A DNA stretch of 64,000 nt from Linyphia triangularis (Eukaryota > Arthropoda > Arachnida > Araneae > Linyphiidae): contig OZ021732.1 in the NCBI GenBank assembly GCA_963978545.1, positions 19,513,521 through 19,577,520 on the forward strand, in the 5' to 3' direction. Under the pieces are notes generated by a model. It saw only the letters and a list, made by a program, of their open reading frames with translations. It did no database searches and was not told the origin of the DNA. Shown here piece by piece: positions 37,806 to 49,704 of the stretch (positions are counted from its first letter, which is position 1; each line of letters begins with the position of its first letter). A program made the position numbers and the translations under genes.

Positions 37806-40016
37806 TAAATTAAATAAGCGTTTATTATATTGATAATATTTATTAATAGCTTCCAAGTAATTGATAATTAAATATATATATACTTGCATTTCATTATATT
37901 ATAGCAACGTAAATTATAAGTATTTCGACGAATTCTTCAAAAAACGCTTATTCACTAAACTCTCCTTCAAAAGTGAAGTCCTTTCCCCCTGGTGACGTCC
38001 TCCTTGATTACGAAACAACTTTGTTAGGAAAAGATTGGTAGCATTGTATGGGGGTGGAATACAACAGTGTATAAATATAGTACTGCAGTGTATAAATATA
38101 GTACTGCTAAATTACAACAATGCTGAATATAAAAGGAAAAGTGACTTACTTATAATAATGTGTGGAGGATGAACGTAACAAAATATTAAATTATAGCAGT
38201 GCTGAAACAGAACAACAACACATACGCTAGTGTTTATAATAATACTAATATATGTGCAATGACAACACTGTGTTGATTTCAATAACAAAATTAGAGTATT
38301 TCACGTGGGCACCTCGCATAATGAGAAATGTTTACGATTGTTACGGTGATACAATTTTTACCTATACGATACATCATTGTTACCGTAGCATAGATCCATC
38401 ATTATTTAATTCATTGTTCCGAGCGAGTTGAGTTTTGAGAAGCTTTATTGAGTTTACTGCCCCGTTATTGAGTTTATTGAGTAATAAACTAAAAGGCGCT
38501 ATATTAATGTTTGCTTTTGAGTAGAAACATTTTGATCAATGAATATAAGTATGAAGTGTCTGTGAAAATATTTATTTTAAAAACTCCCAGAATATATGAT
38601 AGTTGATAAGGATGTGCGATAGCAATGCTTGTTGTGTGATGATGCCAACCGCATTGACTATACTCAAGTCTTGATCACATGGCGCGCCCAAAGAAATATC
38701 ATTTTATCCTTAGGCATGTTTTAATTTACATTTGGAATAATAGTAATTGTTAATCTTTTCTCCAGAGTTCTATTGAAATGTTTTTTCACACACAAAGTTA
38801 TTACAACAGAATGTATAATTTCTTTTGGATATATAAAGAAGAGTACGTTTTTAATATTAGTTTAAATGTAATAGAAATTCATAAATATAAAATAAAATTG
38901 AGGATATTGTTTTAATGTCTCCCTACTGATGCAGGAAAAACTCATGAAACTTATATATTGTTATGTCATAATATTAAAGACCAGATATGGCTATTGGTTT
39001 GATATGGGGTACGACGAATCGGATCTTTTCTACCCTCAGCAACTCGGTCAAATTGGTTTATTTGTGCTTTCCCTTTGGCCAACCAGCGGGAGCCGGGCAA
39101 TATAAGGCTTCATTACATTGAATTTAAAAATGTCCAAAGTTATCTTTTATAGTTGATATGGTACCCAATATATTGCGGCAGGAATTATGATTTGAAAAAT
39201 GAGAATTAGCTATTTGACCAACTAAAATAGCAAATAAATTAATGCAACAGCATTAACTTTTCTTCTTTGTGTATAGTATTATTTCGGAAAACCAATAATT
39301 TCAAACTCTTTGATTAAAATTTTACTTTTTCAATAAATTAAAATGTGTACACCTTTTCAAAGATTTAGCAATTTGCTTATGCCCCCCCCCCCCTTCTTCT
39401 CCCTCTTATATTATTAGAGTCCGGTCACGCTTTGAACAAGCATCACTCTAGGGTTTATCCATTGAGTTCTCAACGGAATTATACCTCCAGGGACTGGAGC
39501 TTTCCGCGAACCATGTTTGTTTACTTTTTCGATTTTGTTTCCCTGCTTCGGATTGGTATTTACGGGGAGTCATTATCTTCAGCTTACCCGAAAACTGATC
39601 TAAGTATCACTTTTATTCGTTTGTACTAGCTGCCACAAGCAATGAAGAAACCACATAATCACATTTTCGGTTATGTAAACTCCAACGTTATGGGCAAAGT
39701 AAATTACTCGTACTACATAATAGATTTATCCCATAAACCTTGTGTGAGAATCGGGAAATTGCTTGGATTCCTATAAAGAATTATTGCAGCTATGTTTTAG
39801 TTAGGGGGGGGGGGGTATAGTTGAATAGTGTGTTTTTGGAATAACAGAGGGCAATTTTTCAGGTTAATTCAGAAGGAAAAAAAAAATCAGAGGGAAAAAA
39901 AAATATGTCTCTGCATTTACATTATTCTCTTATATAATATTTTTACCCACTGACAGTCATGCATGTATAAATACGTCATTTGATCCCCAGTTTTTCCATC
40001 AATACACAACGTTTTT
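37806..40016 (+). other. Intron 2, mixed composition
   Basis: Contains a two-copy 21-bp tandem at about 38,063-38,104 (TATAAATATAGTACTGCAGTG unit) and C and G runs near 39,383 and 39,806. The plus-strand open frame at 39432-39629 has no recognisable family. Confidence 0.45.
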
Positions 40017-40171
40017 AAATTTATAAATAAAATTTATAAATAAAATTTATAAATAAAATTTATAAATAAAATTTATAAATAAAATTTATAAATAAAATTT
40101 ATAAATAAAATTTATAAATAAAATTTATAAATAAAATTTATAAATAAAATTTATAAATAAAATTTATAATA
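40017..40171. repeat. 13-bp minisatellite, about 12 copies
   Basis: The unit ATTTATAAATAAA repeats about twelve times with essentially no variation, then breaks down at 40,171. The homogeneity suggests recent expansion. It lies in intron 2. Confidence 0.97.
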
Positions 40172-40357
40172 AAAAACATTTTTTAAATATTTTTATTAGG
40201 ATGATAGCTTATAGCTAATCTGAAACAAAATGAATAAAAAATATGTATTTGAATTAGAATTATAATTTAAAAATTAATGCAAGAAAAACAACTGCAAAAT
40301 TTCGCCCATTCCCATGACCGTCAGTGGATTGAAATGAATTCTACATTAAATTAAATT

Positions 40358-40570
40358 GTTATTTTATAAGCTGAAACAAGTACATGTATTGTGTTTTTGT
40401 TTGAATAAGGAGAACATTGTATTGCATTAATGTTCAAAGAAGATTTCTAATTTTTTTTGCATTATTTTTAAGTTGAAACAAGTACATGTATTGTGTTTTT
40501 GCTTGAATAAGGATAACATTATATTCCACTAATGTCCACTGAAGATTTCTTATTTTATTTGCAATGATAT
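40358..40570 (+). repeat. Two-copy tandem repeat, about 102-bp period
   Basis: TGAAACAAGTACATGTATTG followed by TGTTTTTGnTTGAATAAGGA occurs at 40371 and again at 40473, with about 90 percent similarity by eye across the unit. Confidence 0.9.
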
Positions 40571-43529
40571 TTTCTTAGTAATGCTCCTTAATTTTGTAAC
40601 TTCAAAACACCAACTGGGTTTTCCTTACAGTTTTATAATCGCATTTAAATCATTGCCATACTACCTTTATGCTATGAAAGATATAAACTTTAAAATAAAA
40701 GTAGAAGTTAATTGCTTTTGAAAATTATTTACCGAAGCATAATGAGGTGATTAGTAATGCACTCCATACCAATGATATTGGGTTCAATTGCCAGTTCTGG
40801 TCCGAATGGCTAAGGGGTTCCTGAAGTGCTGTTTAATTATTTGTTCCTTGTTTAACTTGACTTGTCCTGTTACTTGATTGTTTTATTCTGCAAAAAAATG
40901 GTATTTGAATGCGTAAAAACGTAAGAAAACTGATAAAAAATGTAATGTTATAATTCAATTCAATTTTGGAAACGGTGTTAAAAAGAAATACTGGTTGGAA
41001 TAACCTGAAATTTTTCCTGAATAGAATCGGAAAATGGCATGGCATACGAAAACATAATTTCAATTATTTTTTTATTTTATTTATTTACCCTTTCTTTGCG
41101 TATATTCAAATTATTCTGACGAGTGTTTCTTTTTCAGATGTTTGAGAGTTGAACTTTAATTGTAATCACTCCCAATGTCATTAACGAAAAACCTCAATAT
41201 CGTATATTACTCAAATTAAAAACAATGTACTTCCAGATTGCGTATGAGCTAATACAGAAATCTTAGATGTGTACTAAAACCCCACTTTCTGTTGAGAACA
41301 GTTACTGTAACTTTGTATTTCTAAAAGCATTTTCTATAGTTTTTTATAACAAATCACAATTCTACTGACTGAACAAACAATCTAATTGATATAATCTACC
41401 GCAGCAATAAAACACAAAATTGTGCAATAAATCTCTTTCTTATATGTATATGTAAAAAATGTCAATATAGATTATTTTGTTTATTTAAATCTTCGATGTA
41501 GAACAATTTACACATTATTTTTTCTTAAAACAGAAGTACTTTGAAGAACTTTATACAAGGAAATTTAGACTAAATATTATATTTACTCATCTTCTAATTG
41601 ACACTTTTTGGCCACCCCAATCACAGCACTTTTTGATAAATCTAGCTACATTAATTATAAAAACTTGTATATCACAATCCTAATATATATGAATTACAAA
41701 CTTAATTATAGTTTCAACACTATTAAAATAAAACGTTATAATACTGCATTCGATATGACTAGTTTGTTATAAAGAGTTCTTTAAACTTAGAACACTGGTC
41801 ATGATGAATATATCAAAATGACATCAATCCTTTTGTTTATATGGTAATAGTATGAAATTGGCTGCACTCCATTCGTAATACTCATTTTGCAAGACACTAA
41901 TGAAAAGCATGCCGACACTAATTAACTGTACATTCAATTTATCTTCCGATAATCATTATTTTACGCATCATCCAGAAGAGAAGTTTGTTACAGCTTTCTT
42001 TTTTAAGAAAGCATTCTTGTATTAACAACAACAACAAGAAAAACGCTTTTCGGAATACAGAACAATAACGTTTTCACAAACACATTTCAGGATACTAATT
42101 CTCATTATCTTCTCCATCCCCTATATTTAGAATAAAGAAAAACATCGTACTTATATTTTCTCTTCTTTTTAAGAGTAAAAGAAGACGCTTAGAAAAATAA
42201 GACGGATTTTACATACCGTTACTAAGCAATTAACCACTTAACGTTCTAGAATTGAGAAACAAAGACGTAGGAGGGGAATGAAGGCGATGTTGTTGAAATT
42301 GTTTGGAGAGAAATATTTGTCTTTCGTTGGAATTCTTTCTTCTTTTCTTTTTATTCTTCTCCCCCATCTTGCTTCTTCTCTTTATTTATTCAGTCGAGGA
42401 TTCGAAATTATATCCAGTTGGTGGAAACACTTTCCTAGAAATGCGACGAGTTTCAAATATTTCTCTGAAATATTTTTTTTCCAACCAAATGAAATGACTA
42501 TTATTGTTTCTCTATTTTTTTTCTAGAAATGTTTAATCTAGTGTTATTTAGTCTTATAATTTTTCGTGTATAGGAGAGATTCTGCATTTAAAAAAAAAAA
42601 TTATTTCGTGTAAGCCGTGCATTGTTTGGTTAAATATGTTCTTTTTGCATCACCATGACGAATATCAGTTTAAATATCGGAATGCATTTTTTTTCACTAA
42701 ATCACTCTGATGCAATTTATGTTTACCAAAGGCATTTGGAAATTTTCTATTGTTTGTATATTACGAAGATTATTATTTAATTGCATTATTTTTGAGAATC
42801 ACGTAATTAAATTATGTTGTTTTATTTTCTAAAATTAAGTAATTTTTGTATTTAATGTTTTCGAATCCTTTATATGTATCATTCGTTCAGAATTCATATC
42901 AACTCTTCAAGTTAACAAAATAACAGGTTACAATTATCTATTCCACTTATGTCTAAAAACTTCTCTAAAAAAATGAGGATCATAACATCCAGCTAATATT
43001 ATAACAAAATTTTCCTATAAGTTATAATTAAAAATATGATCTATTCTAGAAAATTTCGGGTACTTGAAATAGTTTTTTTAACATAATTGGCAAAAAATAA
43101 CAAAAATATTATTAACATTTGTCATAAAAAAAATATTAAACATCAGTGGAAAAAAACTCAAAATCCATTTATCTGATCTGCATAAATGGATTAATTTCAA
43201 TATTAGCTTGCTTATTACACAAGCAAATAAATATTACATTTAAAAAAATAAATAATATTAGAAAAGTTAATTACTAACAGTTTTCTAAAATATGCTTGGG
43301 TTTCATGGAGATTTTTATTGTAATCCAATTATATGTCAATCAAAATTTATGGATGTAAACTAAAGTGTAATTTTGTGATAAACTTTTAAAAATGAAAACA
43401 CTCCCAATCTACACATGGTTTTAGGAGATTCCTCCCAAACACTGGTCCGTACTGGAAACATTTTCGGAAGTAGTATGCATGTTTTTTTACAGTTATATTT
43501 TTTAAATGAGTGCTTATAATTTATTTCAG
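40571..43529 (+). other. Intron 2, final part
   Basis: AT-rich with no other exon recognised. It ends in the acceptor TTATAATTTATTTCAG. Open frames at 42278-42526 are leucine/phenylalanine-rich by composition and show no splice context. Confidence 0.5.
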
Positions 43530-43633
43530 GTCCCAAATGCCGCTAAAGAAAGATACGGATGATATGCCGGACGGAGAAGAAAAGGGTCCAGATATCATTC
43601 CAGCTAATATTATAAATCGAGCTTATTACACAG
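43530..43633 (+). CDS. Receptor gene exon 3: acidic juxtamembrane segment
   Basis: Acceptor TTTATTTCAG, donor ACAGGTAAAT. The first base completes a Lys codon with exon 2, followed by 34 full codons and one leftover base. The peptide reads SQMPLKKDTDDMPDGEEKGP followed by DIIPANIINRAYYT. The pattern of acidic residues, then (N/G)PDIIP, then a Tyr-rich end resembles the cytoplasmic region of arthropod Sidestep-family receptors as I remember them, and this is the main basis for the family suggestion. Double Tyr (YY) near the end may be phosphorylated. The exon is 104 nt, so skipping it alone would shift the frame. The donor region is duplicated downstream. Confidence 0.82.
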
Positions 43634-43706
43634 GTAAATAAAGCTACGATAAAATTGTAAATCGAGCTTATTACAGGTAAATAAAGCTATCTATAAAATT
43701 GTAAAT
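43616..43706 (+). repeat. 45-bp tandem duplication spanning the exon 3 donor
   Basis: The end of exon 3 and its donor (ATCGAGCTTATTAC, ACAGGTAAATAAAGCTA) are repeated at about 43661-43706, with a 2-bp deletion. This creates a second donor ACAGGTAAATAA at 43677. Use of it would add 43 nt and give Thr-Gly-Lys followed by TAA. Confidence 0.9.
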
Positions 43707-43829
43707 AGTGGCGTATTTATTTAAAAGTTATATTTTATCGTATTTTATTCTGTATATAATTGTAGCTAGTGATGTATTTCTCAAAAGCTCTATTTTATTT
43801 TATGTGTTAACACTGATAATACAGGTTAG

Positions 43830-44006
43830 TTGGTTGTTTTCAGATTATCTGGCGCCGTCAGCAACACGAGGGCTATAATGCGCCGAAACATTCGTCATTA
43901 GACAAGCCAACATACATTTACAAACACCCATGCCTAATGCAGGACTCGAACCCGCAACCTCGCGGTCTAGAAGCTAGCACGCTAACCACTATACCGTTTG
44001 GTCGGC
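43830..44006 (-). mobile_element. tRNA-derived SINE, copy 3
   Basis: A 177-bp element with a perfect 14-bp target duplication ATAATACAGGTTAG at 43816-43829 and 44007-44020. Same minus-strand orientation and layout as the other two copies, with the intact B box GGGTTCGAGTCC. It sits about 200 bp into intron 3 and was inserted at the edge of the dispersed repeat at 44011. Confidence 0.93.
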
Positions 44007-44010
44007 ATAA

Positions 44011-44328
44011 TACAGGTTAGAAAAAGGTGGCAATATCTTAATCAATCGTGAAATTTCGGGGAGTTTCCATCAGGTGAATGGTTGGCTGTATTTTGCTAAA
44101 AATTTCTACAACGAGACTATAAAAAGAGGCGAAAAACAGAAATTTAGATCTGTGGAATTAGTGACTTCGGAATGGACCCACAATAAATTCAATATCAAAT
44201 ACAAAGTCAAAAATGCCAGATCAGTCGAATACAGGATGCTGTTCGGAAATCATTGAGCCTTTTGTTAACTTTGCGGTGCCTGAATTATTGCTGTGTTTGA
44301 AGTTGTACGTGCAGAAGCTTGATAGCAA
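44011..44328 (+). repeat. Dispersed repeat, copy B (pairs with 20184-20447)
   Basis: Counterpart of copy A with similar start and end blocks and weak central similarity. Its left terminus lies inside the SINE target duplication. The plus-strand open frame at 44074-44256 within it (60 codons) shows no recognised family. Confidence 0.5.
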
Positions 44329-44617
44329 TTGTTCTGTTGTTCAGAGAAGTTTGGTGAGGGTTTGAAGAAGAAATAAATTAGTAGTAGAATTAGTAAAAAA
44401 TTAGTATATTAGTAAAAACTGCGTCATAATTTCCTCAGAAAAAAATTCTTAACAATAAACAACTGCATGGTAAGAAAAATCAGTTAAAATGTGAAAACCC
44501 CATTTATGAACATAGAAAAAAAGAAATGGATTTAAGAAAAGTATATTAAATTTGTAACTTAGTTTGAAGTTTATATGTAAAACTAATATTGTTATTAATT
44601 GGTCGAATTAAAATATA

Positions 44618-44665
<48 letters not shown>

Positions 44666-45808
44666 ACTTGATTTGAAATAAAAGCTGGCAAATTTAATAA
44701 CAATGAACTGCGTATTAATTTATTTTTTTATATTTTGTAGTTTAACCCATAAAATAGACTTTTTAATATAAATTGTTAGTATGCATTAAATGCCAATGTT
44801 TGTATGAAATTACAACTTTTATTAAGCCAAAAACGAATTTTTATGGTGTTTGGTCACTACAAAGAAAGCATCTATTCCATACTAACTCCCCCCCCCCCAA
44901 AAAAAAAAAAATCTTGGTTGAATACATTGTTATCCTCAACGAATCTACTTGCTAAGATTCAGCTCGATAGGATGACGGTAAGGGAGTTAATTATCGCTCC
45001 GAAGATTTTGCCTCCTCGACCTTCATTGGGGAAGGTTTCGGTCATTAAATATCGCCTATTGAATGCCATAATTAATACAGTTATCAACTATCTCCATAAT
45101 TAATATAGTCTTCAAACTTCGAAACGACAATAGTAACTCCAGTCATCCATATATCTCCAACCCCAGCACGCGTAAAAGTCATCTTTTAGTGACAATGCCA
45201 GGCCCAAAAACTGAATATATTGCATTTTCATTGACATAGAATCTCTGCAAAGTTTTTACCCAATCGGATGACAGAAGGTAGCCAATCACAGATTTGTAAG
45301 CCACAAATAAACCGACAAACAGAAAAGAAGTAAATATAAAGGATTTCAAAATAAATATTCACTTGATTACACAGCCAAAATAAATTTTATAACTCATTTT
45401 GAAGTGCCGTTAACGAGTCTAAGATTTCTATGTGAAGTTTCTTTATATGATAAACATTTTATTATAATGATTTTTATTACAAACATTTATTAATAGTCGT
45501 CTCAATACAATTTAAGCAAGACTCATTGTAAATTTAAAGCTCAAATAATGTACCAAAAAAGTACAGCTTAATTCTATACCACTATGGATAGCATTTTAAA
45601 AAAACAGAGAGGATCCAATGCATCAAATAAAGAGTAAAAAATTCCTATTAAGCTGTCGCATAGTTTTGCCTATTCATCACCGTGTTACAATGCATTTTAA
45701 ATAAGAAAACAATTACTATAATTTTTAGAGAATAACCTTTCAACTGGTGATATGTTTTATGAAATATAATGTTCATTTGTTCAACATTATTGTTTTTTCT
45801 CTGTTTAG
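44329..45808 (+). other. Intron 3, remainder
   Basis: Holds a T run at about 44,623-44,661 and a less AT-rich segment at 44,940-45,330 with two related phrases, GATTCAGCTCGATAGGATGA and TTTTTACCCAATCGGATGA, which look like units of an old repeat. Ends in the acceptor TTTTCTCTGTTTAG. Confidence 0.5.
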
Positions 45809-45921
45809 AAGATCCGAAAGAAAGCTCACCATCCGGAAGCGCCCTTACGGGTCGACGGTGGCCAGAAACACCCCCGCATGAATCTTTAGAAACGTCGTTA
45901 ACAACGTCTACGTATAGAAAG
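45809..45921 (+). CDS. Receptor gene exon 4: Ser/Thr/Pro-rich cytoplasmic linker
   Basis: Acceptor CTCTGTTTAG, donor AAGGTGAGTG. The two leading bases complete a Glu codon with exon 3, then 37 codons end exactly on a codon boundary. The peptide is DPKESSPSGSALTGRRWPET followed by PPHESLETSLTTSTYRK. It is rich in Ser, Thr and Pro with no hydrophobic core, as expected for a disordered tail. ETPP could be a proline-directed kinase site. Higher GC than the flanks. The exon is 113 nt. Skipping it would join exon 3 to exon 5 as Ala-Pro-stop. Confidence 0.85.
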
Positions 45922-47231
45922 GTGAGTGTAAATAAGTGATCAGAGAGATCGATTGATTATCAGAGGGTGTCCGGCATATGAAAAATATTAGGGTTATTAA
46001 TTTTGAGTCGATTAACGTTTATTAAAATTTAAATGCTTCTCTTTAAAATGATGTCGTATTTGTAATTATATCTTATTTTGAAGTATTTTTAATATTTTTT
46101 TAATAAAATGTAGGTATTTAAGGCAATGTCTTTTAACTTCAAATCCGAATTTTTCAAAATGCCGTTTTTTCATGTTTTGGGACACATAGCTTAAAATATA
46201 TTTGAAATAAATTCTTGAAATTTTTATACATGTTTTAGTACTTTGATATGAGGAATAGTTGGTAAGTAGCATACTTATTTTTTTAAAAATAATTAGTCTA
46301 AAATTTAAAAAAAAAATTAAATGTATTTTTAGAAAATCATAATTATTTTAATTTTAAAAAATAAAAGAAAATTCGAATTAAAGTATCCAAAACTATCAAA
46401 ATATTATACTGTGAAAGTTGCATAATGATTGAAGAATCGATAATTATATAAAATGCCCCCAAAGTTGTTAAATTTAACATAGGCCCCTATGGAGGTGCTG
46501 GACCCCCTTAACAAAAGAAAACAAGTAATGCATTTAATATATAATCAAGCGCTTAGCCTAGAGCAGCGAAATGATGATAAAGGTCATTTTCCTGAAATAT
46601 TCATTTTTATCCTTTTAGAAAGTGGAGAAATGTGCCTTTAGATAACTATAAACATTTATAAAATATAAGATTTCATATTGAAGATATATAGTATGTAATG
46701 CAGACAGAAAAAATTATTATTTTAATCATCCTGAAATCATATAAATACTTCATTGTCTTGGGGTTTTTTTGTGGTCAATATTTATAGTTTAGTTATAATG
46801 TATGATTAATGCCCCAAAGAGTTATTTTCAGTTTAATTTAAATAAAATGTTAGTACAGAAACTCTTTTTTGTAGAATGTGTACGTAAGGTAAAGTTAATT
46901 TCTATAAACATTTATGGAAGTAAGAATTTAAAAGTCCATCAATAATATGTCAAAATTAGTTATGAGGATAGTAACTCAAATTATTAAAGTTAAAATGTAC
47001 ATTACAAAATGAAAATCCAAACCAGACCTACTTTAAAACAGGTTATCAAAAATCTTGCCGATATCTGGCGCTAAAGCAACAAGAATGTACTGAAGACTAT
47101 ATGAAAAAGGCATTTGAAAATTTGAAATTTTATTAAGCATGGATTTAAATTTAAAAACGATGGAACAATCATTTTTCTGAGAAGAAATGACTGCTGTGTC
47201 GATGATGATTATAATGACGTTTCACCATATT
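45922..47231 (+). other. Intron 4, first part
   Basis: Start of the 13,894-bp intron 4 (45922-59815). AT-rich. An isolated TTAA-adjacent end GCTGGACCCCCTTAA at about 46,497 resembles other TTAA element termini. Confidence 0.5.
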
Positions 47232-47640
47232 TTGGCAATCATAAAATGAAAGGAAATCCTATAAAAATCGTAATGAATCAGTAGTGTCATTTATTGGTCA
47301 CGAAAAGATGCAGAATCTATCGGATGGTAATGACACAAAAAGCAAGTGACAAGTTAAAAATCACAGTAATATAATTTAATACTTTTTAAAGAAAGTCTCT
47401 ATAATTTTGGAATTGAAATGTTTTATGCTTCACAAAATGATAATTCAAAAACTACTTTAAATTTTATTTTGATACTGTAGATATTGAATTTGTGAAAATA
47501 GACATTGAATAATAACTTTTGAGTATTAATTATGCAGTTTTCAAATATTTTATGGGAAGAAAAACTATTGAAATACATCTCATTTTTCTATTGAATGATA
47601 TTAAAGTTATATGAAAAAATTATCCTCCAAAAGTTTTTAT
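47232..47640 (+). repeat. Dispersed repeat, copy B (pairs with 26590-26980)
   Basis: Same orientation and block order as copy A, with substitutions spread over the length. About 20.6 kb separates the two. Confidence 0.75.
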
Positions 47641-49242
47641 TGTGGGTTTACACATGGTGCAGCAAGTTGACGTTTCCTCATTATGACACTTATACCTTTT
47701 GCTGAAATGACACATTTCACTCATTAAAACTCGAATTAAGCAGAATTTTTTTTATACCTTATACTGACTATATAATTATACGTGGTATAACAATACTGGA
47801 TGATAGCTAACTGTATGGTATTGTTTACGATTACAGAAATGGATGAATTGTCCCCTTATTGGTCTTAGTGTGGTATATGGTTACTCTTTAAACGATAATC
47901 GTAAATATATAATCAGATACTTTATATTAATTTACTTAAAAACTTACTGTAATAACTTAACCATAAAATGAAGTATTTACTTTGGAAATGAATTTGAGCG
48001 AGTTACAAATTAATGCTGGTAATAAATAAGGTATATGCTTAAAAGTAAATAACTGCTAAGCAGTTCAGGTTAATGGACAGATCCATCGGAAGTAAATATT
48101 TTTTTGTGAAATTCAATAATGTTAAACAATTATTTCACTTAAATATATTATAACCGAACAAGATGTTAACATACTTAGAAACAAACGTAGATTAGTATAT
48201 ATTTATCTTGTTAGTCTAAATACTTAAATATTGTATGAGGCTAGCACAACTTTTCAATCCTTAGAGGATTTATTTTCTATGTTTTATAGTACGGGATGCA
48301 TGGATTATGTAAAGCAATAAATTTTGCAATTTATCTTATTCTAATATTCAAATATCATCATTTTATATTTACTCATATTTTGATATCAAATATATTTTTA
48401 ATAATCCTCGATGCATAATAAGCATGTGATATTTTGAAGTATTTACCTTTAAAAGCACCAACATATAAATAAGAATCATCTTAACAAAAATAAATGAATT
48501 CAGATTTTTTTTTTTTTTTTCTTTTTTTTTTTTTGGCACCAACAAATAGTTTCTGGAATATTTTTCTGACGATTTTTTTAAAATTCGTAATGAAACTACT
48601 AAATTTCCTTTGAAGCCAATTATAAAACACTGATCCATCCTGTCACCGATAAATTCATTCAATGAAACGAAATGAAATACTTAATTCCATTAATAAACAA
48701 TGATAAATGCCTTTCGCAATATTTTACACATTAGAATTTTTCTTCCAATTATTTTACATCTTGAACTGTTAGTGAAATATCTAACGATAAAGTCATTGAA
48801 TATTTGACGTTTACGTTTGAGAATCCCGTACGTTTGACAATTTTTGATCCTCAGTCGCAACTACTGTTTATAAATAAATATTGTATAAATAATTTGGAAT
48901 AGAAATGGAGGAAACGATAGTCTTAAAAAAGAGAAATATAACAGATTTTAAAAGGGCGCATGAATTTCCTTTAGACATTGTTCCTTGTATTAAAGACTGT
49001 TAAAATGCTACTTGGAAAAGCGTATAATTTGTCATTTTATGGGTGTGACTGTAAATTTTCGAAAACAAAAGACATGTTAATGTTTCATAATGAAGTATTT
49101 TTTAAGCAGTGGTTTCCAATCTATTTAGTTGTGTGAACCAACTATTTAGTAAAAAAAAAAAAAACTTTTGAGGTTCTTTAACTAATAGAATATGCGTGTG
49201 TGCGCGCGTCAGTAATTACTAAATTACCCTCGACGAGAACAA
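47641..49242 (+). other. Intron 4, AT-rich stretch
   Basis: T-rich runs near 48,506-48,534 and a short alternating TG/CG stretch at 49,195-49,209. No exon recognised. Confidence 0.45.
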
Positions 49243-49246
49243 TTAA

Positions 49247-49700
49247 GGGGGTTCAGAAGGCTTATCATTTCAAAATTATCGATTTCAAGATTTTTGCGTA
49301 TCTTTAAAATTCAATATATTCTGCTTCGTTTAAGATATAATTTTGGCCTATACTCCTTGAAGTTGCAGCTAGCTTCTTTACGAAATGTGTTCCCTCTATT
49401 TGCCTTGTATCAATCTGAGGTTAACTTTTTAGAAAAATGTTCTTTATTTTATTTTTAAAAAAAACTATTTTGTCTAAAAAAAAATACGATTTTTGGAGAT
49501 CTTTGGTGTTTTATCATCTGAGATTGTTTTCATAAAAAAAACAAGCCAACTATATCTCTTAAAATTAACCTCAGATTAAAAAAGAAGGTTCAACAAATGT
49601 GTAGGAAAAGTTTCAAAATTATCCGTGCTTTGGTTACTTCGAAAAGGGACATAGAAAATTAGCCTTTTAACTGTAGTAGTATAGAGCCTACCAAATCCCC
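49247..49700. mobile_element. Third TTAA-flanked foldback element (454 bp)
   Basis: Ends read GGGGGTTCAGAAGGCT and GGGGATTTGGTAGGCT inward, between TTAA at 49243-49246 and 49701-49704. An inner inverted match built on AATCTGAGGTTAA (about 49,411 against 49,565) shows the foldback layout. It is smaller and more diverged than the two elements near 5 and 7 kb. The terminal GGGG resembles the 6774-7489 element. No coding capacity. Confidence 0.65.
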
Positions 49701-49704
49701 TTAA

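Noticed and set aside
40017..40171. CRISPR-like regular repeats
   Set aside because: The units are directly adjacent with no spacers, so this is a minisatellite in a eukaryotic intron.
45959..46500. A TTAA foldback ending at GGACCCCCTTAA
   Set aside because: A possible left end (GGGTGTCCGGCAT at about 45,965) matches poorly and lacks TTAA.
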